Shown here: positions 12,201 through 27,200 of the stretch, piece after piece | Numbering within the stretch: the stretch's first letter is position 1 | Layout: the number at the start of each line of letters is the position of its first letter | Source: Tridacna crocea | Lineage: Eukaryota; Mollusca; Bivalvia; Cardiida; Cardiidae | Length of the DNA stretch: 64,000 bases | Direction: 5' to 3' | Assembly (NCBI GenBank): GCA_943736015.1 | Contig: OX031062.1 | Span: 51,820,962 to 51,884,961 of the forward strand | Notes under the pieces: generated by a model | Told to the model about the DNA's origin: nothing | The model's database searches: none | Seen by the model: the letters and a program-made list of their open reading frames with translations, nothing else | Program-made: the position numbers and the translations under genes

Positions 12201-15200
12201 TTTACCGTTAATTTCCATTTCTTACAGTATTTCTCGAAATTATTAATTAAATTCTGTAGACCGTCTGCTGTTTCAGATAACAAGACTGAGTCGTCGGCAA
12301 ATAACAGTAAAAAGAAAGTTAAATCGTCAATTTCGTATCCTTGGGTAGAGTTTTGTTGTAAATATGATTCAATATCATTGACGAAAAGTGAGAACATGAT
12401 TGGTGATAATATCTCTCCTTGTAACAATCCAACCTTACATTCGAATAACTCTGAAAAACAATGTGAATGCTTGACACATAACTTTATCTCATCATATATC
12501 GACCGTATTACCTTAAACAGTTTACCATCTAATCCCTGATTTATCAGTTTGTACCAAAGACCCCCGCGGTATATACTATCAAAACATTTCTGAAGATCAA
12601 TAAAACAACAAAATAGACTACCCTTTTTGTTAAGTTGGTTTTCAATCAGTGAATTCAGAATAAAAATTGCGTCAGTTGTGCTGAAATTCGATTTAAATCC
12701 AAATTGTGCGTCTGATATAATATCATATTCATTCGCCCAATTTTTTAATCTATTGTTGATAACGGAGGTAAAAAGTTTTGCAAAACAACTAATTAATGTA
12801 ATGCCTCTATAATTGTTTGGGTTCGAAGTCTCTCCCTTTTTATGTATGGGTATAATAACCCCTTTTGACCAGGATTTCGGGAATGACTGTTTCTCTAAAA
12901 TATAGTTAAATAGAATAACCAGGGGTTTATCTAAAACATCAATTCCCTCTGTAAAATATTCGTAAATGACATTGTCGGTTGAACATGATTTATTTTTACC
13001 CAAATTTTTGATGGCTTGTCGTATTTCATTTGTAGTAAATGGAACATCTAGAGAGTCAAAAGTACTTAAGATATTGAGGCCTTTCGTCCTTTTATCGAAT
13101 TCATCAATGAAATTCTCACATATAGGATCTTTATCTACTGATATTTCAGACGACAAAGCTTTGAAATGCATATAAAATTGCTGTACTTCGATTTCACTAC
13201 CATTTTCAACATTTTTCGATTTTTTAAACATCTGCCAAAAGTCCCTAGGCTTTTTACCCCGTAATTCATTCATATTTTCTGCCATTGTTCTATTGTATCT
13301 GTTTTTAGCTACTTTACAACATTTTTTATACAATTTCTTTTTTTCATATAGATCGTATCTATTTTCTTGTGATTTATCTAAATTTATCTAAATTAAATCT
13401 TTTTAACGCTGCAATATACTCCTGTCAGATAAGTCAGATGATGGGGTGCATCTTTGAAAAGGGTAGAAAAGATTGTAAGGAACAGAGAAAATGCTGGTTG
13501 TCGGCGTTGTCTTCTTTTCCACCAGTATTCTCAAAAAGCATTCATTTCAGAGTTGGTGAAGCATGGGATTGTTTGGTAAAAAGTAATAAATTTATAAAAT
13601 ATGACAGCATGCAACTTTGACCCATATACATGTAGGTACATCTATCATCCTATATCACACACAGTATTACTCAATAAATTGACCTGAAATTGACCTTTAT
13701 GCAAAGAACAATTAAAGAATGAATATTTATATCATTAGGTATAATCCAATGGTACAGAAATTCTGTTAATGGTAGATGTCAAGTTTGACCCTTACTGTGC
13801 CATATTAAAAAAAAGAGGTGTTTGCTGATGAAATAGATCAAGATCAGATTGTACAGAGATGGCATACTAGTTCTATGTCACCTGCCACGTATTACCAATT
13901 TAAACCAACAAATTTAATTGTGTTTATTTCAAGTACCATGTATTTTAACCCTTTCCCAAACAAGCCCTGGTTTTTATGTGTCTGCAGTAAAAGTCTTTTG
14001 AAAACACTGTGGGAAAAGGAGAAATTGCTTGTAACGAGCACTTTCTCTGTTTCCCACAGTGTTTTCTACCCTTTTTGAGAACTTTCTACCACTTTCTCAA
14101 AATCTAAAATTGTCGTCTGCAAACTCTTTCAGTTCAGAAGAGTCCAAAATTTGTTTGGGAAAGGGTTAAGTACATGTATTCACTAAAGACAGGATAAATC
14201 AATAAGCCACATAAAGAGTTCCAACCATCAGTCACAAAGTAGACTGGTCTTTCGACATGTGAAATTAACAAAAAGCAAAGAGTTTTGACCCAGGTTAGCC
14301 TTGGCAGAATGCACAGGCTGACCTCGGTCACTACTTTGTTCAGATGCACTGAAACCCCTATCATATAGCATGGCCCTAGTCTTACGTCCTCCGCCCCTGG
14401 AAGCATGGCCAGCACCAGTTCCATCCACTGTTGCATCTCCAAGATTTGAATAGCGGCTGGTTCCAGAGCACAAGACTTTAGAAAATGGTTCCATGTAAAA
14501 ACTGGAGGCCAGCACTTGGAAAACATCTGCTATGAATTCCGACTCGTACTTCATGTCCTGTCAGATAAAGTGGTTTATCATATACCTAGCAAATCCTGAA
14601 ATCCTGGAATTTCCCAGTGTAATAAATTTTTATATCATCACTAGTGACGATATCAACTTTCACTTCCTGTCATAATTTAGGAACTACTTTTTTTTTCGAC
14701 TACATTTTATTTTTGACTTTCAAACGAAATATTAAAAATAATAATGTTAATAAGGTATATAATAAATAGAATAATCAACTGGTTATATTTGATATGAAAA
14801 ATATCTCACTCAGATGCGTCGTAAGGCGTTAAAAAAACTCGTGCTGTGCACTCGTTTTTTCAACGCCTAATAGCTCATCCTCGTGAGATATTTTTCATAT
14901 CAAAAACAACCAGTTCATCATCCTCTATATAATAAACTGGAAAGTTTTATGTTTATAGTGGGAAAGTATTTAAACCCTTTCCCAAACAAGCCCTGGTTTT
15001 TACGTGTCTGCAGTGAGTCTTCGGAAAACACTGAGGGAAAAGGAGAAATTGCTTGTAACAAGCAATTTCTCCTTTTCCCACAGTATTTTCTTGTCTTTAC
15101 GAGAACCTTCTGCCATTTTTTCCAAATCTAAAATTATCATCTGCAAAGTCTTTCGAATTTTAAGAGTCTAAAATTTTTTGTTTGGGAAAGGGTTAACTCT

Positions 15201-18200
15201 TTATCGCATGACAAAAATGTAGACTTGTCCAAATTCAAAGCATTTGAAGATGATCATTCAAACATGGCTCATGTGTTTGAATTTGTATTTAATAGGGTAG
15301 AAAACATAGTGGGGAAAGGAGAAAATGTTTGTTACAAGCATTTTCTCCTTTTCCTAGAATGTTTTCAAAAGGCTCTTTTCTTGGGTTAAAAACTGGATTG
15401 TGTGGTAAAGAGTTAGTATGATACAAATATAGGAAGACAAAAAGGCATAATAAAGACAAATAAGTTTCAAAATATAAAAAGAACACAATTGATTATACTT
15501 TTACTCCTTATCCAATTTTTAGACTCCTCAAAACTGAGAACAATTGATGAAGACAAATTTAATATGGCTTGAATGTTGGGTTTTATTCATGGGAGCTATT
15601 AAGATCTTCATCCATTTACTCCATAGATACTCATTTCTATGCATTGCCTGTAGGAGCCTTTGGAAAACATTGTGGCAAAAGGTGAAATTGCTCGTGACGA
15701 GCAATTTCACCTTTTGCCACATTTTTTTCTAAACTATCAAAAGGTGTCATATACAGATAAGAAACGGCTTCATCCTTGCTGTTATTTAGGGACAGTAAGA
15801 GATACCATAGAAATGTCTTATGGGGGTAAAAGGTTAAAGTCTTCCATGCTGACGTGGGTTGAAACTTTCTGCTATAATTATGTACATTTCTGCATGTCAA
15901 AGGACCATTAGACCCCATTTTTCACCTGGTTGTTAGACAAAATTGATTTTATAGATCTATACTTATGAGTTGGCTTGCTTGGTGTGATGCATCAAGGATT
16001 TTCATTATGCCCCCATTTGCCAGAGCATGGCTAAAAATCTAAATTGCAACAAGTTAAACCTATTAGTTCTTCAGCCAGATTTAATGTTGCTAAACTCTTT
16101 ACCAAACGACAGAACTTTAGACTGGTCAAAATTGAAAGCATTTGCAGACGACAATATCAAAGTGACTGAAAATTTGAAATTTGTTTTGTGAAGGGAACAA
16201 AACTTTATGGGAAAAGGAGAAAATGCTGGTAACCAGCATTTTCCAACAATTTTTTCTATAGGCTTCTTTCTCAGGGTCGTCAAAAGTAGGGATTGTTTGG
16301 TAATGGGTTAACCCTTTACTCCATAGATACTCATTTCTACGCATTGCTTGTAGGAGCCTTTAGAAAACATTGTGGCAAAAGGTGAAATTGCTCATAACAA
16401 GCAATTTCACCTTTTGTCATGATAGGTTAGAGTCTAGGCTTTCAAAAGATCTTATATAACACATAAGAAACGGCTTCATCCTTGCTGTTATGTAGGGTCA
16501 ATTAGAGATACCATAGAAATGCCTTATGGAGTAAAGGGTTAAGACAGAGTAGATCAAGATCAGACAGTGCAAAACTGTGCAGTCTACAGCTTGTGCATTC
16601 TGGTCTTGGGTTAACAGTATCTACTTCTTTGTCAGATATTCTGAGAGAAACAGCTGTGTCTCCATGTTTAGTTCTGTTTAAGATTTAACCATTGTATTTA
16701 TTTTGAATCACAAGCCTACCCTTTATCAGACCACAAAATTTGAAATCTGTCTAAATTGAACACATTAATTTTGCAGATGACAAATTAAACAGAACACAAA
16801 AATTTTTTTTTTTTTTTCAAATTGTACAAAACACTGTGGGAAAAGGAGAAAATGCTCCTTTCCATAATTTTGTCCTTTTCCCACCATATTTTAACTCTTT
16901 ACCACACGAGAAAATTTTAGACTGGTCCAAATTGAAAGCATTTGCAGACGACAAAATAAAGGTGACTGAAAAATTGAAATTTGTTCTGTGAAGTATAGAA
17001 AACACTGTAGGAAAAGGAGAAAATGCTGGTTACCTTTTTTCTCAGTGTCTTTTCATCTGGATTATATGGTAAAGATTTAATACAATGGAAAAGCAACAGA
17101 GTACAGGGTGTCCAGAAAGTAAGGTAATGCTTTCGTACATTTTTAGTTTGGATTTAAATTTCAGATGAATACATGAAAATATATATATACATGTATATAA
17201 TACATACAATCCTTTTGTGTGATCTAACATTAGTAAGACAGGACATTTAGACACCTACCAAAAAGCCAACTTTGAGTGACAGCTGTACATCTGGAGGGAT
17301 AATTAGGGTAGCAGTAGCTCCCAGCTCCATGGTAGCAAACTGGAAGGTTCCAGGGACCCCTTGATGATACACACCATCCTCTACAAAACTTGTCATGGCA
17401 CTGTTGGCTATGTTAATGACACGACCAGGAACTATAATGATGTGCCGGACACCGATCATTTCTCCGTTCCAATCAAGGGCTATCTCTCCCTCACCAAGAA
17501 TATAGATAAGTGGGGAAAGGAAAGCCCTGGCACCATCGTTTATCCACAGATTGATGGGAAGTTTACTCTGTGTCTGGTACTCTTCTAGATATCCTGTTTG
17601 ATTCGCCTGAAGGGTGAAATAATTAAAAAAAATTTAGATTGGTTCAAATCAAAAACATTTGCAGACAAAAACTTAAAGGTGGCTCAATGATAAAATTTGT
17701 TTTTGATAGGTTAGAAAACATTTGCTATCAGTATTTTCTCCTTTTCCCACTCTGTTTTGAAGGGCTCTTCTTCCTCAGCATTGTATAAAGTTTGAATTGC
17801 ATGGTAAGAGGCTAAATTTTCTTGTTTTATTTACAAGTCAGATTGAGAATATTCAACTTTTTCTCATATGACAAAATTTCAAGTTCAGTCCAAATTGAAA
17901 GCAATTGCAGAATGATGTCAAACTGAATGTTGCTCAAAAGATGGAATTTGTCTTTGAAAGGGAAAACAGTATTGAGAAAAAAAAAAAACAACAGAAAATG
18001 CTGATTACTAGCATTTTACCCTTTTCCCACCTTTTTCAAAACTTTATTAATATTTCTTCAATGAGCACCAAAATTGATATTTTCTAAAAGAAAAAAAAAA
18101 TTTACCGCCATAATACATTCAAACAAATTCAGAACCTGGAAACAAAATTTTTGACTGTTCCTTTGAAAGTTTTGTAGAGAAAAATTATCATTACAGCTAA

Positions 18201-21200
18201 AATGACAGATTTATAGTTGTCCTCTATGTTTTCAAAAGTGTTCTTTCCAAGGATTGTTTGCAACGACACTATATGGTAAAGAAATAATGTCTAAAACCAC
18301 AAAGTACCTGCAGTATTATTGTCCCTGACTTATCACCATAGTACTTGTTACATTCAATTGATCGTGCCAGACCATCACCCTTTTTAAGTTCTATAGATGC
18401 GTTACGAGTGAGATAAAGTTCATCGAAATAGTATTCTGTTATTGGAGAGCCGTCATCGTTATTTTCATCTAGAATGTACTTGTGATATGGGGATTTACCC
18501 TTGTTGTCCAACCGAAGCTGTTCGAAGTCACGAGAGTTTCTATTTTGGAGGAAAAAAAAATATATGAGTATCTATCTTTCATAACATTTAACTCTTTCAT
18601 TATTTTCTCATTCATCAGATAACAAAATTCTAGACTGGTCCAAATAAAGAGCATTAATTTTGCAGACAACTATTCACATGTGGCTCAAATGATGGAAGGT
18701 GCACCTGAAAGGATCAGAATAATTGTGGCAAAAGGAAATAATGCTTATTACTAGCATCCTCCTTTTCCCACAATCTTTTAAAAAGCATCCTACCACAAGG
18801 TCATTAAAAAAAAAAGGAACTATGTGATGAAGGGCTAACCAGAATTTTCTCCTTTTCCCACAATGTTTTCAAAAGCCTTCTACCTCAGGGTTGTTAAAAT
18901 ACAGGTTAATGTGGTGAAAGGTTACATGTACTCTACCAGACAAAAAAAACTTGCCTTGTCAAAATTAAAAGCATTTGCAGACAGGAATTTCTGAATGACT
19001 CATATGGTGCAACTTTTCTTTGATAGGGTGAAAAACATTGTTGGATAAGGAGAAAATGCTGGTTACAAACATTTTCTCCTTTTCTAACAATGTTTCAAAA
19101 TGCTTCTTTCCCAGGGTAGAAAGTCTTAACTTTTTACCACATTTTAGACTGGTTCAAATTGAAAGCATTTGCAGACGACAAAATAAAGGTGACTGAAAAA
19201 TTGAAATTTGTTCTGAGAAGGGTAGAAAACACTGTTGGAAAAGGAGAAAACGCTGGTTACCAGCATTTTCTCCTTTTCCTACAGTGTTTTCAAAAGGCTT
19301 CTTTCTCAGGGGCGTCAAAAGTTGGGATTGTGAGGTAATGGGTTAACAGGCAACAAAACATTAAGAATTGTCCCAATTTAAGGAATTTCTAGAGGATAAT
19401 TTATTTATGGCCTCATGTATGAAATTTGGTTTTTGAAAAGAAAACAGGTCGTTGTTCAAGAAAGGACTTATAAAATGAAACTGTGATTACTGATTTTTAT
19501 ATATTTTGATCTGGGCATTACTTTCAACAATATTTCAGTCTAATTACAGTGAAATCATTCATACTTCCTAGTTCACTTACCAGTGCAAGGACTTGAGAAA
19601 AGTGCGTAAATTCATAAAATCTAACCTTACATTTTTTTTTTTTAAAAAGAAGAACATTTAAAAAAATAATATAAAGTTTACCTGACAGTTATTTTCTTTT
19701 TCCCACACAATAAAATTTAGACTTGTCCAATTTGAAATCATTTGCAGAAAACTATTGTGGCTCAAGTGTTAAAAATTATCTTTGAAAAGATTTTAAGCAT
19801 TGTTGGAATTGACAAAGATTCTGTTACCAGCATTTTCTCCTTACTCCATGGTGTTTACAAAAATCTTTCTTCCTCAGGGTCACTGCATCACTGGATAGTT
19901 TGGAAAATGGCTTAACTCTTTATGGAACGACAAAATTATAGACTGGTCCAAATTGAAAGCATTTGAAGACGACAAAATAAAGGTGACTGAAAAATTCAAA
20001 TTTGTTTTAGGAAGGGAAGAAAACATTGTGGGAAAAGGAGAAAATGCTGGTTACCAGCATTTTCTCATTTTCCCACAGTGTTTTAAAAAGGCTTCTTTCT
20101 TCGGGTTGTTAAATGTTGGGATTGTGTGGTAATGAGTTGACAATTTTCTAGGTTACAAAATTTTAAACGGGCCCAAACTGAAACATTCCCAGAAGACAAA
20201 TTCAATCTGGCTAAATTGACGGCATTTGTTATTGAAATGGAAGAAAAGTTTAGGTTATGGCATTTTCTCACTTTCCCACAATGTCTTCCCAAGACTCTCC
20301 TTCAGCATTCTCATCCACAGAATCATACATGATCACAGACATACTAAAAGGGTTACCTCTTATCACGGATATAAACTGATCCGGGGCCACCATTTGTAAG
20401 TTTGCCTGTCTCATCTCCATCTCCACCCAGGGCTTCAAATGACCCAAAATAATAGACTTCTGTCTCCAGTATAACAGTTATGCGCCCACCAGAACCACCT
20501 GCCACACCATTTCCACCTACTGACTGTAGAATACCGTGCCCTTCTAGGTTATAGGCTCTGAAATACAAAATATTTCTCTCAACACTCTTTGGCAAACAAT
20601 ATGAACCTTAAAAATTGAATGTAGATAGATTTTTCCTCTTGCTGCAAAACACATTTGAAAAATATGAGTTTCAGCTGCACTTCTTCCTTGCCCAAGGATA
20701 CTCCAAGATCTCCAGTGTTTCAGGCAGGAACCAATCTCAGGAATTTCTTATCGAAAAATAAAAAAAAAAATATATAACAAGAACAACCGATGGACTCTCA
20801 GTTAATGTTGGTAATCTCTTATTTCAAAGATGTTTCATAAATTATCTAGTGCAAGTTTGTTGGGGGAGATAATGAGTATACTGGTTAGTATAGAAACACA
20901 TAAAACATTACTGTATACTTACTCCACATAAATAGTTCCTCCACTTCCTCCACCTGAATCAGATCCACCATGAGCTCCATCCACTAAAATAGTACCGTCG
21001 ACTGACAGTGATGTTGCAACCTGAAAATAGAATAAAATATAAAATACCTTAGCTATTTGGCCCCAAAAAGCTGAAACCAGTCCGGCCCATAACATTACAA
21101 TGTATAACTTTACAAATCCTGCAGTAAGTTTTATAAAACATTGCAGCAGAAGGAAAAAATGTTGGAAACCAGCTTTTCTCTCATAACTTTTTTTTTCTAC

Positions 21201-24200
21201 CTTAGCAGATAGAACCCATCATTTGAGCTACACTGTCTGCAGATGCTTTGAATTTCTCTCACTTGGTAAGGATTTCAGCTGCTTTTGCTGAGAGAGCAAA
21301 TCAAGATCAGACTGTGGTGTCTGACTGTGGTGCCTGTGGTTGTGAGGTAGAGTATTTGCCTAATAACCATAAGGTTGCAAGTTTGATACCTGAAAGGGTT
21401 GTTAATTATATGATTTTTCATTGGCCCACACATTCAGCACAAGTGCTGGTGTAGTCCAGGAAGCAGAATCCAGAGAGACTAGTATAAACTGTAAGAACTT
21501 GTTTCCCAACAGATGTAAACAATCTAAGTGCAACAAAAGACACATTTGCAGTCATAGTAAATCAAGATAAAACTGTACAGAATGTGCAGTGTGACCTTGG
21601 ACCTACATGGTCCAATGAGGAGATATTATTATACTGCAAAGAAATTTCTAGTGATCTGATTGGCTAACATGCCGAGTACATAATATCATGTTCCCTGGCA
21701 AAAACCATGTAAAACCAGTTTCTTTTTTGAGTGCCTCGTAAACATCACAACACATGCAATACATCATCCAAAATGGCTGCGTCGATCAATCACCAGACTG
21801 CACATTTATGCACCAAACTGCACGTTTTAGTGATGTCAGTTTCCAGTGACGTCAGTTTTCATTGAATTAGGGCACACAGAAGGGAATTTCTATTTCGTCA
21901 GCATACTCGACTTGTGACAATATAAAACAGGAAAAATTCGCTTAACGGGCTTTGAAAGGGTAAAACTTTGCAGTATAATAAATTTGTTGTACGGTCAGGT
22001 GGCAGGGGACTTGGAAACTTGTTCACGGCTGTGGTGAATCATGTAGCCACCTTGCCTTCGGCTCGGGGTGACATGATTAACCACAGCCATGAACAAGTTT
22101 CCAAGTCCCCTTCCACCTGACCATACAACTTATACTGTCCCCCAAAATAACCTGGAAATTGCAATTTTTTGATTTTATAACTAATGACTGAAAAGTTTCA
22201 ATTAACTTACTTAACTAACCTATTTCCATGACCATTTGGTACCTTGGTACAGCAATACTGAGTGTAAATATAAAATCTTAATTTATGTAAACAATGTTGA
22301 CCTGGGTCAGGTTAAATAAAGTAAGTAATACCTTTAAATAAATGATGCCTCCCCCTGATCCTCCAGTCGAGGTTAAACCATTGCCTCCCTGACTGCCTCG
22401 CATGTCCGGGTTGTACAAACTATTGTAATAGTCACCCCCAGATGAAGCTTTAGTTCCATTGCCAAGATATACAGCTGTAAAATAATCAATAAATTAATTG
22501 AAAAGTCTTGAAGAACCATTCAAATGCAAATCAAACCAAAATTGTCTTAAGTCTTTACCAAACGACAAAATTTTAGACTTGTCCACACTGAAAGTATTAG
22601 GAGACAAGAAGGTAAAAGTGACTAGAAAATTTGAAATTTGTTTTAGGGAGGGAAGAAAACATTGTGGGAAAAGGAGAAAATGCTGGTTACCAGCATTTTC
22701 TCCTTTTCCCACAATGTTTTCAGAAGGCTTCTTTCCCTGGGTGTAAGCTGCTGTCTTTTACGATGTAGAATGCCAGTTTTTCACAAGAGAAGTTCTTCGT
22801 TTGAATCTAAAGATGGGTGGGATGAATCTTGGGATCTACCAACTTCATTGAAAGATTTTGGTTACCTTGCCAAGAAGAAAGCATTGAATGTGTTATTTCT
22901 TTTTTTTTAAAAGTAAGGTGAAAAGGAGAAAATACTAGTAACAATCCCACAATGCTGTCTTTCTTTTCAAAGAAAAATTTTTCATTTGAGAAATTCTGTT
23001 GTCTACTAATGCTCTGGATATGGACAAGTTTCAAATTTTCTTGCGCTGTTGGGTTCAATGTTTCAAAATCAATGCTGAACAAGTCAGTATCTGAAACTGA
23101 CATCAAATACAATTTGAACAGAAGGACTGTACAAACAGACAGAAGGAAAGGACAACGCCCTATTCACCGCCTTTTATACAGCGGCTGACTCTCTACCAGT
23201 TAACAAAAGTTTAGGCTAGTCCATGTTGAGAACATTTGCAAAGGACAAATTAAATTGGAGTCAAACTAGAGCTGTCACTGAATGTGACTTTATACCCCCA
23301 CCAGCACTTTGATAGTATTTTGTACACAGACAGACACATGGACAGACGCATGCATGGACGGACACACGGACAGACAGGCTGATTCCAGTATACCCCCCAA
23401 AAACATTCGTTTTGCAAGGGTATAATAATGCAACTTGTCTTAGGAAGAGTAGAAAAATATGAGAGAAGGGGAAAATAAAGGTAACTAGTACTTTTTACTT
23501 TTTTCCCACAATAGTTTTAAAGACCTTTGTCATCAGGATCCTTTGGTAAAGGGTTAATAATATGTAATTCTTTATCATATAACAACATTTTAGACAGGTC
23601 CAACTTGAAAACTTTATAACAAGACAAAATAAATGTGACCAAAAACTGAATTTGTTTTGCGAATGGTTGAAAACATTGTGGGAAAAGGAGAAAATGCTGG
23701 TTACCAGCATTTTCTCCTTTTCCCATAATGTTTTCCATAGCTTTCTTCCTCATGGTTGTTTAAAGTTGGGATTTCGTGGTAAAGGGTTAAAAAGGAATCT
23801 CTAAGCTTCCTTACCGCCTCCTTCAGTTGCATGTCCAGCTCCTGATCCTTTTGTTGTCAAATTTATATTGGCATCAATTCCTGCACCAACAGTCTCATCC
23901 AACATGTCCAGAGGTCTGTCTATAGCAGAAGCAGTAAGCTTGGCACCTGCCTCCAAATTAAAAATACCTGCCTGCAGTGTGATATTTTCTGCAGAAATAA
24001 CTGACTGATATCTAGCATCTACTCGTGCAATCTGCTGAATTACTGACAAATCTGACCCATACTTCACTTGAGCAAAGCTTCTAAGATCCAGAGATGCAAA
24101 AGTGACTGTTCCAGCACTGTCAATCTGATCATAACCTCCATTTTGCTGATCGAGGGAGGCAGTGTGGGCTCCCTCACCAAGATAGACCAATGTCTCAAAA

Positions 24201-27200
24201 CCTAAAATGAAGTCTGCTATTCCAGTGGTACGACCAAATATGGCTATAGATCTAGGTTCTGTCTGATCACTTAAAAATACTCCATCTCCATAAACATATA
24301 CAATTGACGGAAAGTAAATCTCGGCACCATCACCTATAATAAAATTCACCCCTGCTACAAATGCATGCCGGATGGACGGTTTGTACTCGGCATCAAGTAC
24401 TTGACTACTGTTCAATTTCACCAATCCTGATCTATCTCCAAAGAAAAACTCTACTTCAATATCTAAGTCCAGGTGATCAGTCACAAACTGTAAACTTGCA
24501 TTTTGGACAAGATGAACCTCATCAAAGTAGTGTTTCATATCTTCCTCTTCCTTGATCACTGCAAGCTTTTCCTGGCTGTTTCCACTATTGTCTAACAGAA
24601 GTCGCTTGTACGCTATGGAGAATCTCTTATCTTCAAGGTAAACAGTACCAGCCCCACCTCCAAGAATATCTTCAGGACCTTTTCCTCCATAAGCAACATA
24701 CTGTCCATCAAAATCAATCTGCTGGCTGCAGTTTATGGCAATTCTCCCTCCAGCTCCGGCACCATTATTTACAGATCCTTCACCACCATAAACAGACAGG
24801 GTACCATATCCTTCAAAATCATAAACCTTAATCCAAATACTTCCACCACTACCAGCACCACCATTACCACCAACTGGGTCAGCATTTTCGCCATTAGCTG
24901 ATAAAGTACCATCTACAATCAGTTTTCCTCCAACTTTAATATCCATTGCTCCTGCCCCTCGTCCACCTGACTTCACATCTGTAGTACTGTTATATGTTCC
25001 TCTACTTCCTCTCATTGTAGGTCTGTAGACAGAGTCATAGTATGTTCCTATAGTTCTGAGGTCTGCATAGTCATACCCTCCCCCAATTCCACCATGCCCT
25101 GCACCCTTGTTAATCACATCACCTGGTAACCCAGATCCAGTAGTCACATCAATGCTAGATGAATCAGGTCTGTTTTCAGGGGAACAACTCATAACTGCCT
25201 CTAGCTCGAGATCCATATTTGACACAGTGATGTCAAATCCATCTGCATACATATCTGTATCAAATTTCAAATTAATTTCACCTGCTTGAATTTTGGCTGA
25301 AGTTCCTGCATCGTATTCCACAAAACTTCCAGGCTCCAACTGCAACTTTGCCAGAGTGACGACATCAATATCAACTATATCACTTTCATCAAGACCTACA
25401 ACTTTTGCATTGGAGCCAATCCTCATCTTTCTACCAGAACCCAAATATAATTCATTTACACCTCTCATTACACCATCTAGATCCAAAGAGACATCACCAT
25501 CCCCGAGTATGGTTGTCACATGTGACAGGATAAATTCCCCTCCTTCATGGAGTTCTAGATTGGTATAAACTTTAGAATTAGTTTCTGTTGCTCCCTGAAT
25601 CCTTTGAAGAGTTCCAATCTGATTTGTCTGTACTCTCAGCAAGCCTGTGCCATCACCAAGTATCTTATTGATAACTAGAGATCTCTTTACTCCATCTTTA
25701 ACCATCTGCAATTTGGCATAATTAAACATCTCTAGCACATCAAATTCAAGGTCAGGATTATCTTCATTGATGGTGGTGTAGAAGTCTTTCTGTCCATTCT
25801 TATTATCCAAAACAAGTTTTTCTCCATTCCCATCAGACTTTGTGTAAATAGATCCTGGACCCGCATCCCCATTTGGGGCTGGTGAGCTTCCACCATGGGC
25901 GCTGTAGGTACCCTGATACTCATCACTAGTCATCAGCACAGCTATATGACCTGCACTGCCTGCTCCAGCATCGGTAGTTTCTGCATTTCCACCATTAGAC
26001 TCCATACTTCCAAGACCCTTCAATGTCTGACATTCAATAAATATACTTCCACCTGCTCCTCCACCTCCTGTTGAAGATTCTTCCCCAGATGCCTGCAAGT
26101 ATCCATCCAGATACAGTTCATCTGTTCCTATATAGATATATCCCCCACCTAAACCCCCTTGACCTCCAGCTGACCCAGGGGTAAATGGAGTGTAGATAGT
26201 TCCATAAGGCTCTGATGCATCATTAACAGAGATTCCTGACCCAACACCTCCAGCTGCAGCATGGGCACCACCGTTTTTACCTGTTCCATGAGCACTACTG
26301 GGGACTGCTGCATCATCAACACTAGCTCTACCTACAGTATTTAATGCAGCCTCTCTTTCAATAATGACAGTCACAGCTTGCATAAATACATAATCAGCTT
26401 TTAACACGACATATCTTTTCAGCTCAAACTTTGTAAGAAGAATATGTAGGTTTCCTGCAAACTGGAAAAGAGAACCAGCTTCTAGTCTGACAGAACTCAG
26501 GGTATATTTTCCCAGATCACTTGTTGCTCTGTAGACACCTCCTGCATAAGATGAAGTATAAGATGTGTTGTACCCTTTAATTATTCCACCACTTTCAACC
26601 TCAAGAATCTTATATGTGCATGTCCCCATTACGTCCAGAGTAACACCTTCCACTATGAGAGTGTTAGGTACATGAAGGATGGCATTCTCTCCAACGACAA
26701 CATTTACAGTGATTGTAAATGTTCCAATTACCCCTTCCACAAAGGCAGCCCTGAACACCTGTGACCCAGTCAAGATTATTGTACCAGTCGAGTCTCCAGT
26801 CAAGTCAGCAGCTCTCAGCTCTGTATCAGAGTTACCATATATCATCACAGCATATCCTTGAAAAAAAAGATATTGTCTATCATCTCTTTGCCCTTCACTA
26901 GACAAGCTTGTGTTTTAACTCTTTACAAAACGACAAAATTTTGGACGGGTCCACATAGAAAGTATTTGCAGACAACAAAATAAAAGGACTCAAAAATTGA
27001 AACTTGACTTTAGAAGAGTAGAAAACATTGTGAGAAAAGGAGAAAATGCTTGTTACCAGCACTTTCTCCTTTTCCTACAATGTTTTCTAAAGGCTTCTAT
27101 CTCAGCATCATTAAAAGTTGGGATTGTGTCGTAAAGGGTTAAAGACCCTCTTTGATGAAGTTTTTAAAATACTACAGAGGAAGGAGAAAATGCTGGAAAA

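Noticed and set aside
14228..14385. Extension of exon 21 reading frame
   Set aside because: A GTAAGA donor at 14384-14385 joins exon 22 in phase, and the extension is a dispersed repeat.
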